A stretch of DNA of 64,000 nucleotides from Lepas anatifera (GCA_034440635.1 JAOTON010001898.1:1353501-1417500); one strand, 5' to 3'. Numbered from the stretch's first letter, positions 44,363 to 56,214 are shown. Program-made: numbers and translations. The notes: generated from the letters alone by a model not told the origin.

Positions 44363-46319
44363 TAGGGGAATGGCGTATGGCAAGGAATTCAGCGATAATT
44401 ATGCCATTAAAATATACATACTTATCAGTTAATTCCCTCGGGCATCTTGTGCTTTGCCTTGGATCCTCCTTGTTTATTCGATCAGAACTACTTTCTCTCC
44501 GCCTCACATTGTCAGTCTAGCGTGCTAGTGTTGCATACGCATGAAATGTCAGATAGGCGTGTATGTCACATACACCATGTGTGTTGTATTACTAATAAGT
44601 GTGTCAACTTTAAAAAGTCTTGAAAAACTGCATCATCTTCCATGATACCGAAAAATACTATGGAGTCGAAATTGGTGCCTGCAATTTTTTCCCGCGAAGC
44701 ATACTCATATACCGAACTCATTTCATGAACTCGCACTCATGTTTTTCTAGTGTTATGGGCACTGCACATTGCACAAACGCCTAGCCCATATATCTACCCA
44801 CGTGCACAGAATGTCTCCTACACCGCTCCCCCTCCCTCAATCCAACAGTAGTCACAACCACCACCATTCTCAACACCACGCATGTAGGTATTACAATTCA
44901 CTACGTGACCCCTCCCCACCGAGGCTTGAACTCGGCGTCGGCGGTGACCAGCGTGCGTGACCTTCCTAACCTCTGTGCCGCAGGCAATCGACAGCCAGCG
45001 GATGGCGGCCGCTGATTGGTGGAGGCGCGTTCACTTGTATTGCGAGAAATTCAGCGGAAATTTATCCATGAAAATGATAGGGCCTTAAGCCATGGACCAG
45101 GGAATGTGTTAATATTATCTTTTTCAAACATTACTAGCCATACCTTGCTCTCTATTGGCTTGATTATTTGTCACACCATCCGAGGCTGCTCTGGCTCTTC
45201 GGTACAGGCGAGACGGCGGCAGAGGCAGCACAGGCTAACCGGCGGCCGAGTTCGCTGAAGTCGGGAGTGTCGCGATGGGTTTCTGCTGATTGGAGAGGAC
45301 TGGGGCCCAGTCCCGAGGTAACCGAGGGAAGGAGGAGAGAAGTTCATAAATCTAGACCTTGACCGTCGGACGAGTTATAGAGAGTGGGGACTAATAGGGA
45401 GCTCTGCCGAAGAACAACCAGATAATATACCAGAAGAGGGGAAACACATGCTGCTTTGCTCCGTGTGGGATGGTGAAAAGGCACAAAATCTTATTCGGGA
45501 CTCGAAACATCCTCGATGTTTATTGTCCATTATGTCTGAGGCTTTTCGTTGTGGGTAAAATATTAAGGAGTAGGTCAGATGCAGAATGCCACTATAGCGC
45601 TGTGAACAGTGACAGAGGAACGTCCGAATTTAAGGAGGGGCACCATGAACTTTTCAACCCATTTCTTTCCAGTCAACGCCACAGGGTTAGTGTTAAAATT
45701 TCTGATTTAAGGGGGGCACCGTGCCCCGGTGCTCCCTCCCCCCAGTTCCGCCGCCAGTGGCTGTGTAACAGGTATTTGTTGATAATTTCCTCTATTTCCG
45801 AATGTTATAGGGACTTTACTTCACCTTTTGTTGGGGCTGCCCAAATCATCATTGGGGGTGCCCAGCACATCATTGGGGGGTGCCGAGACATTCACACCCC
45901 TGTACGCGCCCCTTCAATAGTGGAAATATGAATTTTTGGGGAAATTACCAGAACTAATAAACAAGAACATCAAATAAAGACGCTATCTCAAGAACTACCT
46001 GTCAAATTTCACCCAAATCTTGCATGAATAATTCCTTAAGTACTTGAAATAAAGCACTGACGCGTGACGCCAGTACACATTAGAGACTCCGTGTATGAGC
46101 TGAATGGGAAAGGCTATTTTGGAATGAATGGTGAGTTGAGTGGCAGTTTGCCTCCATTCTTGTCGTTCGATTCACCAGCTAATCGAGCTGTCTGCCTAAT
46201 GAATGTTCATTGCAGACGGCTTTTGTACCAGAGCGGCACAGACCAAGGCTGCAGACCGAGTTCTACTTTGTTGTACGTTTTTGGGACATTGTCCTCAGAT
46301 ATCCTTCTCTTTCCGGCAG
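44363..46319. other. no gene recognised; includes a short MITE
   Basis: Mostly unique sequence upstream of the probable host exon. At 45608-45770 lies a GC-rich short element whose core CCATTTCTTTCCAGTCAACG also occurs in the copies at 48497-48643, 50793-50915 and about 58917-59000. The last 50 bases (to 46319) are pyrimidine-rich and end in a 3' splice site. Confidence 0.45.
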
Positions 46320-47540
46320 GGAGTCCAGAGGAGGGGAGCCTTCCCGCCTCCAAAGCCTACACATCTCCCAAGCCTCACAGCCAACAGCTGATCAGCATGC
46401 AGATGATACAGCAGGCCCAGAACCACTTCAACAACGGTGGAGCAGCGTTCCAGATCCTGTGTGGCGGCGACGGGAGTGGTACGACGCCACCGTCGGCACA
46501 GAACTCAGCCCGCCAGCCACTTCCCGGGCCCTCGCCAAGACTGAGAACACTCTGCCAGCAGCAGCATGATCGTCGTCACAATAAGATGAGGGAGGGCGGG
46601 AGCTATCGCGCTGCGCCGTACTATCTGCAGCAGCACCAGGCGCGGCTGCAGCAGCCACAGGCGCTTCAGCAGCAGCAGACACTGTACCCAGGAAGAACCG
46701 GCTGTGGACATGGCGTTACCACCGACTCACCCCTCTCCCTCCTGCAGCAGTGAAGGCAGCTGCGCTGCGCCGGCCATGACCACGGCAGGCTACAACCAGC
46801 CATTTGTAAACCAGGAGGACGCAATACTAAACCAGGCACATCAGTTTGCGCACCTTCACCACCAGGACCAGACTAACAACCAGCAGCAGCAGCCGCAGGC
46901 CCAGTACGCTAGTCATGTGGGAGTGGGCACGCCGTCCCCTGCTTCCACGTCATCAACCAATCCGCATGCTGTTCTGCAACACTATCAGCAGGTTCAGTAT
47001 CAATTTAACGAAGACAGCGTCATCATGTCGGCCGAGAAGTCGAACCTCTGGTCAGGCTACAACCCCGAGACTCCGCCGGAGCACTTCGACACGTTCGCGG
47101 CGCAGACTCGGCTGCCTGCACCGAACTACCCATCCAGCTACTCCACCAACAGTTTCTGCAGCTCCCTCCAGGAGTCCCACTGCATGATCACGCCGCCCCA
47201 GTGCTCGCCTGCCTCGGGCCATGTACTGCCGTCCTCCTTCTACCAGTACCATCACCAACGGCAGCCGCAGCACATCCGGCAGACGGGAGGGCAGCACTGC
47301 AGCACGCCCAGCCTCGCTGACGTGACGTGCTCCTCCGACTCCTGCCTGGCCGGCACGTATGCTGCAGCGCAGTCCGCAGATACGAGTCTGGAGTCCTCAC
47401 AGGAAGAGGTGGCCTCTCTTGGGACTGTCCACACCCGCAGCCTGCCAGCTGACACTCCTGCCAGCCACGCTGGTATGGGCCTCACTGACCAGGAGCTCTT
47501 CCTCCCTTCCGGGCTTTCGGGCCTGCCTGTTCAGACTTAG
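46320..47540 (+). CDS. probable terminal exon of a glutamine-rich host protein (frame break inside)
   Basis: A pyrimidine tract ending CTTCTCTTTCCGGCAG at 46304-46319 is a good 3' splice acceptor, so I start the exon at 46320. The first frame reads SPEEGSLPASKAYTSPKPHS, QQLISMQMIQQAQNHF and a glutamine-rich run (LQQHQARLQQPQALQQQQ), but meets a stop at 46751-46753. A second frame, open from 46590 to the stop at 47538-47540, continues with EEPAVDMALPPTHPSPSCS, YNQPFVNQED, NPETPPEHFDTF, NYPSSYSTNSFCSSLQE and FLPSGLSGLPVQT. Going from the first to the second needs a +1 shift within 46590-46750, most likely in or after the CAG-rich tract. Low-complexity Q, S, P and H content is like transcription-factor activation domains, but I do not recognise the family. 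AATAAA follows at 47752. Confidence 0.65.
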
Positions 47541-47757
47541 CTCCAGTCACTAATCCATCGAGTGAAATTAGTTTTAGAGTGAACCACCTCCAAGGTATAT
47601 ACTTGTTGCGCAGTGCACCAATTTATTGCTTATTTATGTAGTATTTCGTCATCATCTCTAGCTAAGGGGCCAACATGCCCTCATACTTCTAATCCGTGTC
47701 TGAAGATAGTTTGAGGCTTCGCAGGATGTTTCAACACAGGCAGTCCCCAACAATAAA
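47541..47757 (+). terminator. 3' untranslated region with polyadenylation signal
   Basis: Downstream of the stop at 47540 the sequence becomes AT-rich, with TTTATTGCTTATTTATG near 47620, and has AATAAA at 47752-47757. This fits the 3' end of the preceding exon. The cleavage site is not determined. Confidence 0.5.
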
Positions 47758-48462
47758 AAACCGCGATGAAGCAAGATTTTGCATGATATTGTTGTGTGCG
47801 AAAGTGTGTATTCGTGTCGTGCCTCATTAGGTTATGTTGTGAACAGTCATGTTGCCGTATGTCTCAAAAAACATTGACACATTTTGATGGGCTGTGTTTT
47901 ACGCATAACTTGAACAACAAGAGGGATACATCATTAAAAACCTCAGAACTTGGAGATACACTCGAAGATAATCAACTCTCATCCACTTTACTTCTGTCAT
48001 TAATACGGCACTTTTTCCACATGACCTCCATTCCATCCCAGACACATTTTTCACATCTGTTTGCGAACACAGCATATTCTATTTAGACATGTCTTACCAT
48101 GGGCACCGAAAGCGAGGGGACGCAGACATATCCCCCTGTTGGCCAACCAGTTGGCCCCCCTGTGGTCCCTCCCAAAGTTTTGGTCTAGCGTCATTAATGC
48201 TGTCAGGTGCCGAATATGCTCAAAATTCGCCTCCCTCCGGTCAGCACCAGCCCTGATCCGTCCCCTGTGAAAATTCCGTAGCGGCGCCCCTGCGTCTTAC
48301 ACTGAAAACAGCTTGAAACGTTAGAGTCTGATATTGCACAAGTGCGGCTGCAGTGTAAAATTATCCAAAAGCGAGATTGATACCTATCCCGCTTAAAAGA
48401 AGGATGTCGCTTCTCGATTTTAGATGCTTCTCGCTCTTGAGCGGAAGTCATTTAAAGGGATA
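47758..48462. other. no gene recognised
   Basis: No motif-bearing frame. Part of 48100-48300 is GC-rich and resembles decayed short-element sequence, without clear ends. Confidence 0.35.
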
Positions 48463-49065
48463 GTAGGGGAGACTGGGGTCAAATGTAACACGGGGCCATA
48501 GGCGTAGGAATGTCCAGAATATTGGGGGGACAGCGGGCATTTTGAAGTCATTTCTTTCCAGTCAACGCCAAAGGGTTAATGGTTAAGAATCATGAATATT
48601 GGGGGCCATGGCCCCCTTGGCCCACCCCGTTCCTACGCCTATGCACGGGGCAATTGTAACAATGGCCATATTGTCTAAACTAATCAATGGATGGATCTAT
48701 TGGCACAACCGGAAATGCGCAATCAGCTACTGCCTTTGTTAACGAAGTTTAAACCCAGTGCGGCGGGTATGTCAGACGCTGTTCACAATTATGTGTTTTT
48801 CAGGGTGATTTGTAAATTTTGAAATATTCAAAGTAGATTAGCTTATTGAAGGGTATGATAAGGTACAGTAGAAACAGTTTCGGTGGGTAAAGAGTGTTTA
48901 ATTAGCTACGAAATGAGCACAGGAGCTGTCGCCTAGGCCAGCTCGTCTAGCGACAACTTGGCTTAAAAAAATTGCGCGTGCGATGGGGAGAATTGTAACA
49001 TTTTTCTTGGGGTCAAATGTAACAATGTTACAATTGACCCCTATGGCCTTACGACGTAGTAAAAT
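48463..49065. mobile_element. possible MITE with GGGGTCAAATGTAAC ends
   Basis: The left side reads GGGGAGACTGGGGTCAAATG and the right side repeats GGGGTCAAATGTAAC (about 49011) and then TGTTACAATTGACCCCTA inverted. The nested arrangement and the insertion of a smaller element at 48497-48643 suggest an old palindromic MITE. The target duplication is not certain. Confidence 0.5.
48497..48643. mobile_element. 147-bp hAT-type MITE with perfect 8-bp duplication
   Basis: Ends CATAGGCGTAGGAA and TTCCTACGCCTATG are perfect inverted repeats. Both flanks are CACGGGGC (48489-48496 and 48644-48651). The core CATTTCTTTCCAGTCAACGC is shared with other short elements in the window. Confidence 0.93.
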
Positions 49066-49479
49066 TGCTTCTACTGCACAAATTCAATAGCTAGGTTAGT
49101 GATTTTACGATCAGGCGCGCACCCAGGATGTTCGTTTGGGGGGCTGACAAGGGTACGTCAAGCCGATGAAGGGGGCGGCGCACTTGTTCACTCAAAGGGG
49201 CCAATCTTCATATCCTGGGGGCAGCGATGAACCTTTTGTTTCGCAGACCTATAGTGTCCACTGTTTTTGGGAGGAGGCACTTAACACGTTGGTGGGAGGG
49301 GGCAGGCCTGGATCCAGGCCGACCTTTGGGGGAGGGTAAAGTGGCCTAAAATTTAGAAACCATGAATATTGGAGAAAATCGACAAAAAATTGTGGGGTTT
49401 GGGGGCGAAATTGCTCCGTTTGCCCCCTGGATCCTACAGTGGGGAGGGGGAGGGTGGAGTGCGGGGATGAGTGAGGGTG

Positions 49480-49675
49480 GCTGTTGCCAGATCATGAGAT
49501 CATCCACAGCCAGATGTTTATTTATTTTCCTAGATGAGTATTTTTAAAAGAAAAATATTGAGCTTATTGATCATTTTTCAGAGAAACCATAAGTGGTTTC
49601 ATTATTTTTGGCTAAAAAGTAAGCCTAATTTCACTAAATTCCAGGATTCGACCAAGGTGCCATATTCACTTTAAG
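49480..49675. mobile_element. 450-bp TTAA MITE, partial copy 3
   Basis: Matches the right half of 21130-21579: TGTTGCCAGATCATGA, GAGCTTATTG, TTCATTATTTTTGGCTAAAA and GGATTCGACCAAGGTGCC, ending at ATTCACTTTAA. The left half is missing. Confidence 0.85.
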
Positions 49676-50690
49676 AGATTTAGAACATAGGTCGGAAAAA
49701 TATTTTTTGTCCCAAAATCAGTCAGCTCAAGAGGCCCCAGAAACAACACGGGCCGTAAGCCAAGCTTATTAAGGGACCATACATGAGTACAAGGCCCATT
49801 GAAGCTTAGCATAGGGGTCCCAGTTAAGCTCAGGAGTCAGGTTTGCTTAGGGGCCAGGCTCAGCTCAGGGGCCCCCAGGTCGGTTTATATAGGTTCTCAT
49901 AACAGCTCTATGGGCCCGTTCAAGCTCATGGACCCCAGCTCTGCTCAGTGACCCTAGAATAGTTCAGGGCCTGCAGGCGAGCTCAAAGGTCCCAGATAAG
50001 CACAGTGGTACCTGCATTAGTTCAGGGGGCTAAATTAGCTTAGGGCCCCAGCTCAGTTTAGAGGGGAGCCCAGGCCGGCTTATATAGGGTCTAGGAACAG
50101 TTCAAGGGCCCCATTCAAGCTCACGGCCCCCAGATCAGCTCAGTGACTCTAAACCATTACAAGGGATCCCAGACCATCTCAGGGGCCCCAAGCTCAGCAC
50201 AGGGGACTGCAGATTAGCTCAGATGGTTAGATTAACTTAGAGGGCCGGCTCTGCTCAGGGGCCCAGACCTACATACATAGGGTCTAAAAACAGCTCGAGT
50301 GGGTCATTTCAACCTCATGGCCCCCAGCTCAGCTCAGAGGCCCTCAGTTCAGCATAGGGACCCAGTTCAGCTCAGAGGTCAAGATTAACTTTTGGATCCC
50401 AGCTCAGCTAAGGGGGCCCCCAGGTTGGTTGATATAGGGTCTTAGACCAGCTCAAGGACCACCATTCCAACTCGCAGCTCCTAGCTCAGATTAAGGCCCG
50501 TAGAACAGTTCAGAGGGCCCAAACCAGCTCAGGGGCCCTCAGTTCAGCTCTTGAGCACCAGACTAGCTCATAGCAAATAATAAGCCAGTTCAGGGGCCCC
50601 TGAACAGCTTAAGGGTTCAAAATTGACTCATGGGACCTCAGATCAGCTCAAGGGCCCAGGTCAGCCTAAGAAGTTTCCCAAACAAGCAAT
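49676..50690. repeat. degenerate GC-rich array II
   Basis: From about 49720, a unit of the type CAGCTCAGGGGCCCC recurs roughly every 20-30 bp with heavy divergence (for example near 49856, 50186, 50421 and 50533). A longer phrase GGTTTATATAGG or GGCTTATATAGG recurs at about 49872, 50075 and 50435, pointing to a higher-order period of some 180-200 bp or multiples of it. It resembles array I at 31840-32535 in its GGGGCCCC core. Confidence 0.75.
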
Positions 50691-51695
50691 CGGGCCTGTT
50701 TGGTTTTCGTGTTTTATACTACAGTTGCAGATGTCTTAATACCCGTTGCGGGGGACCACCACAAGAAATTGGGGGTTATTCCCCTGCCCCCGGTCAGTGA
50801 CGGCGGAACGTCCGAATTTAGGGGGCACCCTGGACTTTTCAATCCATTTCTTTCCAGTCCAATGCCCGGTGCCCCCTCCTCCCCCAGCAGTTCATACGCC
50901 TATGTCGCCTGCTCACTGCACAAGGTCTAGGTTATTGACTCTGGTATCCTGGTTATTGACTCTGGCGACTACGCATGCGTCGGTAGATGGCAGGTCAGTA
51001 GGTGTCACCAGGTGGCAGGCCTGGCACCACATCATCGGCTACGGCGCGGGTCTCCGGTGGGGGCCAGTGCTCGATGATCAGATTTTGCACTAGACTACCC
51101 ACGGAGGACGTCCGACTTAGAATCCCCCCCGCTGCACACACACGCACACAGATTTACTGTACCCACCTCTAACATAGTCATGGGCACATCCCCACCGCGC
51201 GTCGAACCCCAGCGTTTTCCGGGGCGCCGCCTTTTTATTTTATCTCCAAAAACCCAAGGGGGCGGGTACCCACCCCCCGTCAATGTGCGTGTGAAATGCA
51301 GAGTGACGAAGACCGTAAAGCAACATATTTTCGATTCCCATATAGTGTTTACGCTTTTAGGGAACGATTTCAATTTGGCTTTCAGCTTGTATTTTTGCTT
51401 ACATTTCGTATATTTTGATGACAACAATATAATTATGTTTTTTTAACCAACACGCTGTGCACCCCCACCTTATAGTCATCAAGGTACATGCTCGCAGGAT
51501 TGAATATAATAATAAATTAAATTTTTATGGTGCCATTTAACACATATTCACCAACATTTCCTCCCAGCAGTGTTGACATATTCTTTACACTTCTGAATAG
51601 GTATACCCAAGAAAAACTTATCAAATTAAATTTTTCAGCATTCAAGTCATCATCATCATTATCAACGTTTCGTTAATTTCCATTTGTGAAGGACA
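50691..51695. other. intergenic; two short-element fragments
   Basis: 50793-50915 is a GC-rich short element (CAGTGACGGCGGAACGTCCG at the left, CATTTCTTTCCAGTC in the core). 51236-51296 is one end of MITE-1 (CCAAAAACCCAAGGGGGCGG, GTCAATGTGCGTGTGA), with its outer TTAA decayed. The rest holds nothing recognised. Confidence 0.55.
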
Positions 51696-51945
51696 GAAAA
51701 ATACGCGCCGGAAAAGGGGGCCAGGGGGGCCAGCCCCCTACTTTTTGGCCAAAAATTTCCTGATCTCAGTCAAAATAAGAGAAAGCCGGACATTCTTATA
51801 TCCAGCCGCTGCGGAAGGCAACGAGGAGCCCAAATTCTAACAGTTTTTGGTACTGATGTTGAAAGTTCAGAATCATGTTGAAAGTGAAAATCAGGTTGAA
51901 GTTTGACTGCCCCCCCCACTTTTTTGCCGGTGGCGACACTTATGG
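51696..51945 (-). mobile_element. short dispersed element Y, copy 1
   Basis: Inverted relative of 56215-56460. Read on the minus strand: GCCACCGGCAAAAAAGTGGG, AAACTTCAACCTGAT, GCAGCGGCTGGATATA, ACTGAGATCAGGAAATT. Non-coding. Ends are GC-rich but a target duplication could not be read. Confidence 0.7.
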
Positions 51946-52163
51946 ACAGAAAGAGTAATACCCCAGGGTGAAGCAGACATATCATCGGCAGTGATGAAGC
52001 ACACGAAAACCAGCATCCCAGGCTCGACGATAATCTATCAAACGGTATTCTATCAACGGCAATTCATCAGAGAGTCCAACATAAGTACAGACAGAGGAGT
52101 GGCCGACAGCGTGATTGTTGTAGGTGTATTTTTTGTCACCATCTTAGATTGGCACTCCTAAGT

Positions 52164-52468
52164 CAGGGGCGGACGCAGACCCGAGTTTGGGGGAGGGGGC
52201 AAACCCATGTCTGCCTCTCCTCCTGGGGGGAGAGGGTGAGAGCGAATATTTTTTTGCTCTGCTTGGTAGACCTATAGTACAAGCTACCTCCCCAAGTACA
52301 TGATCGCTCTGGGGGGGGTTGGAGCAAATATTTTTTGCTATACAGACCTAGTTTAAACACCTTTAAAAAAATCCGGCATTTTGGGGGCCAAAGATAGTTT
52401 CAGTGCTTTCAGTGCTTCAGTGCTTTGGGGGCCATGGCCGGAATGCCCCTCCCCTGCGTCCGACAATG
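52164..52468. mobile_element. 305-bp hAT-type MITE, copy 2
   Basis: Ends CAGGGGCGGACGCAG and CTGCGTCCGACAATG, with identical 8-bp flanks TCCTAAGT (52156-52163 and 52469-52476). Colinear with 44058-44354. Confidence 0.95.
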
Positions 52469-52476
52469 TCCTAAGT

Positions 52477-53956
52477 CCATGGCTGGTTTGGTATTATTAG
52501 GGCACTTGGCACTTGAGCTATAGGTGGTTATGCTTGCAGAATTGTGTGTGCAGTAGATTACATAATTTGCATATATGGAAAGAAAGTTAGTTGCTTAGTT
52601 ATCTACCATATTTTGACCTGATAGTCTAGACGTGCATTTTCGTCACATAAATTAGGTACTGTGTGCCAGAGGTCGGAAACACGTCCAACTGTTACTAACC
52701 GAATTTCAAACCAAACTTGTGTGATTAAAATGTTGAGGTTTGGCACCAAATGGGATTATTTTCCAAGTGCTCTGAGTCCCTCTAAGTCTTTAACAGCGTC
52801 TTGGCAGACTGAGTGGCAGCTTTTCACACTGAGGGGAGCACAATCTAGGCTATTTTTCGCTGACTTGGTCTTTTGTTACCAACATTGTTGGCGATTTGGC
52901 GAAACTGTGCCACTAGACAGTATTTTAGGAAAAAATCCAAATTCTATTTTTCCATTGGCTGAAAAGTCGGTAAGGTAAGGGCTGCCTCCTTGAATCATAG
53001 ACGCAAGATGGAGCGAGTAGGGGAGACCGGGGCAAAGCGGACACCCTCAGTGTTTTTTTCGAACATAGCAAGCTCAATAGCGGGCCGAAAATTTTGAGCT
53101 ATACACCCTGAGGTAGCCTAATGAATTGTGTCTCTAATGTAAGAGTAGGGGAAGCGGGGGTAACACCGCCATGTGGGGAACCCCACCATATCCCCTATTG
53201 GTGTAGTTACTAGCTTTAAACAACGTTTGGCACCATTTCGCAGTCGGAATTTAGCGGCGAATGAGCGTGAGCCCGTTGCAACACGATATTTTATACGTTT
53301 CAGATAATTAGAGACATACTTCGAAAAAAGGATCATCTTTTATAAAAATTTCTGTCATTGAACAATGCCGGATGTTATTCAGTGATATAAACTTAGCAAT
53401 TTCTCATTTTTTCAGAGCGTTATAGCTTTTGATCTGACTTTGTCGCACCAGGTCGCCATAACAGTCCTACTTTTTTCAGAGGTAGTGATGATCGTCGTTC
53501 ACTGTCGATGCGGGTAACACCGCCATGCCGTGGCGGTGTTACCCCAAGGGGTGACGGTGCTACCTCATTGGATGCCGGGGGGCTCATTTACTTTTTTAAA
53601 CATTTGAATGGCTCCAGTTATCATGCAAGCAACTCAGAAATACCGAAATAGCCTAAACCTAAAGCGGGGGTAGTGTTTACCGTATGCAAAAACGAAGTGC
53701 AGTTCCAATTAGGGTTCTGGATTGGCTGCGCTGTTCTTGACATTACCATCTGCGTTTGGGTGTATACTGTCAGTAAAACTTGATTTCAATTGTTTTCGTT
53801 TATTTTTTTTACCGAGGAAGCGTGTTCTGTTTCAAACCATCGAATCAATATGTGAGATCACAATGGCTCTGAAGTAAGCATATAAAAACTGCACGAGGTG
53901 CGCTTGAAGCTCAGAATGTGTGACAAACGCTATAAAAGTAGTTGGGGCAAGGGAAT
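52477..53956. other. no gene recognised; palindromic GC-rich segments
   Basis: 53030-53200 and 53510-53570 contain GGGGTAACACCGCCATG-type text, with a strong palindrome around ACACCGCCATGCCGTGGCGG (53517-53541). These look like parts of MITEs of the GGGGTAAC type, but complete ends and target duplications could not be defined. Frames at 52661-52978 and 53118-53336 lack motifs. Confidence 0.4.
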
Positions 53957-54092
53957 GTCCATAGAGATATAATATAACTATAGTGATATACTATAGTTAC
54001 AGTAGAGATATACTAAAGCTATAGTACATTTACACACAGATATACTACACACAGAGATATACTATAGCTATTGTATATATCTATAGGAATGT
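53957..54092. repeat. AT-rich palindromic short repeat
   Basis: Recurring ATATACTATAGCTAT and AGAGATATA words, many self-complementary, over about 135 bp, immediately upstream of the pogo-type relic. Confidence 0.7.
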
Positions 54093-54832
54093 CAGTAAAA
54101 AAGCCAGCATACGGTATCAGATCCCGAGAGCCACACTGCTAGATCGTCTGAAAAACGTCGCATGGGGCCAAATTGAAGACATTGCTCCTCCTATATTAGA
54201 TCCTGAGACAGTCATCCTAGAAGAATTCGAGCACGACCTAGCAGAAAGGCTGGTCTGCTTTCAAAACTTGTCTATGGTATTACTACCGAAAAGCAGTGCG
54301 TCTGTTGCGTACGACTTTGCGGAAAGGCAGCGGATCAGTCATCCATTTGATCGTGAAACTCGCAGATTCCCGGATGCGGATGCACCTACAGCAGGATCTC
54401 AGATATCTATACCCAGGATTTTGGGAAAGTGGGGCCCAAATGTCGGTTGCCCACGCTCAGAGACCCATAACACCAAAATCTCCTATCGATGATGAACTCC
54501 CGATCACACAAATTCAACGAAAAAATCGAAACCATCTCACCGCAGAAAATTATGCTCAATAATGCTGACGAATTCTCCTGCGAAAAGGGCGATGGAAGAG
54601 CCTGAAGAAGAAAGGAAGCCGCAAATACATAAGACTAAGAAAAAAGCAGGGCAAAAAGGCGCAAGACATAAGTGTCCTACCGAAACGAAAATGAGGATAT
54701 TTGCATGTATTGTGAAGAAGGTGTTACCGGCCAGAACGAACTCCGGTTGCAGTGTGGATCATGCAGTCACAGGACACGAGGCTTGCAGCGATGGGTCTAG
54801 TTCGAAGGGGTTTGCGTGTGATTTATAATGCG
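54093..54832 (+). pseudogene. pogo-type transposase relic, catalytic core deleted
   Basis: The first part reads SKKASIRYQIPRATLLDRL, the pattern of a psq-type helix-turn-helix (IPR-x-TL-x-DR). Then come ILEEFEHDLAERLV and VAYDFAERQRISHPFDRETR, which match the second DNA-binding part of pogo/Tigger transposases (AYDFAE...HPF). After about 54480 the expected DDE catalytic domain is missing. Near the end, one frame gives CMYCEEGVTGQNELRLQCGS followed by CSH, like the C-terminal zinc-binding tail of some pogo-type proteins. Frameshifts and an in-frame stop are present. The relic is therefore an internally deleted, inactive copy. Confidence 0.65.
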
Positions 54833-55301
54833 CATAAAACCTCAGGGCACGACACGTTCTTATGAGGAGAAAACATTTCGGAAGTATATTTCAGAATTTG
54901 ATTATGTGCACTTCAGCGCTCTCAACGGCCTGCGGTTTTGGATTTGATTTCTTGTTTGCTGGTGCAGGCACATGAATGTTTATTTCCTCAGTTACCATTA
55001 TATCACTGGCCTAGGAACTTGCGGGGGGCACCGGTGCATGGTATCCGACCCTTTAAACACAAATTTTAGCACTAAGTCTTTGGGGTTAACTCAGGGCATT
55101 TTTAAGGAAATATCAGTTGGGGGGCATTTCTTGTGCTCGCCATTATAGTTTTTTAGGGAATCAAGACCCCATTTGGGGGTCTTGGTCAAGACCTCATTAG
55201 TTTGGGGTGTTAATAAAATTAGGCGCCTTAGTAATAAAAAATCGGTTCCCAATTAGTTTTATTCCAAATACCATAAATATACTTTTTGCTCAGAGCTGGA
55301 G
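54833..55301. other. no gene recognised
   Basis: Contains GGGGTCTTGGTCAAGACC-like repeats around 55165-55200 but no gene or defined element. Confidence 0.35.
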
Positions 55302-55570
55302 TATTCCACGACAAATCGACAAGTCGATAACACCCTCATGTCGCAGATTTCGGTGTATTTTTTGTCAGGGGGGCTATTGATGGAGCTGATGATTTTTGTA
55401 TTCATTTTCCTCCCTGACTTACGGTTTTGAAAATTATAGCCTCAGGCATTTTGACCATACACACTTGCATGTCTTTTTTAAAGACGAAATTTTACCTGTA
55501 TGCTTCTTCAAATGCCATAAAAACTTGATCTGGGTATCTTAAGGATGAATTACGAATTCTCAAAATGGGT
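55302..55570. mobile_element. end fragment of the 4-bp-duplication element
   Basis: Starts at ATTCCACGACAAATCGACAA and runs through CTCATGTCGCAGATTTCGG and GGGCTATTGATGGAGCTGAT to GACGAAATTTTACCTGTATG, colinear with 5476-5230 (minus) of the full copy. Around 55475-55487 it preserves the empty site (TTTTTTAAAGACG) for the TTAA element at 59185-60210. Confidence 0.85.
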
Positions 55571-56214
55571 TTCAGCCGATTTATCCCATCGAGAGTCCTC
55601 TCGATTGATTCCTCAATGATTTGATTCCTGAATAAAACGAGGCAGGCCATTTTTTAACATGTTAACTGGGGGACATTTGCCCCCCCCCCAGTCGGCCGAA
55701 ATGCCCCCCCTCCCAAGTGCCCGGAAATTGGCCCCCAGTGAAATACAGAAGATAACTTAAACTTCAACAAATGCAAACTCACCTAACGAAAATAAGACAA
55801 AACACCACCCGATAATATTAATTTAGTTTTATTGCTGGTACCAAATTGGCAATCCACAAAATTATGTTCAAAATTTTCATCCGTGGCTGTCTCCTCCATC
55901 GTGCGAAGACGAAATAAAGCGCGCAGTTACGGGAAATCCCGGCAAAGCAGCCTCAGCATCAACTAACCATAACGCTGGAGATGAACGCTGGCCTAGAACG
56001 AATCAAACATCATGTTCTATCTGACCGGAAGCTCACATCCCAGCCAGTACCGTGAGATTGTATGATGCTCTCATTTCACATGCGGTCAGTTGTGAGCGCT
56101 TAGAGCTCGTTCGTGGATTAGACGGGGCACAGTGTAGTCAAAGTGCGTAAGACTGGTGGCTGGTATGGCGGTATGAAGTGCTTAGCCTTTTTATTTATTA
56201 TTGTCGTGGTAGCA
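55571..56214. other. no gene recognised
   Basis: Includes a poly-C-rich stretch (55670-55740), probably short-element debris. No coding motif. Confidence 0.35.

Noticed and set aside
43911..44365. several overlapping frames of 68-91 codons
   Set aside because: All lie in or beside a GC-rich hAT-type MITE with a clear target duplication.
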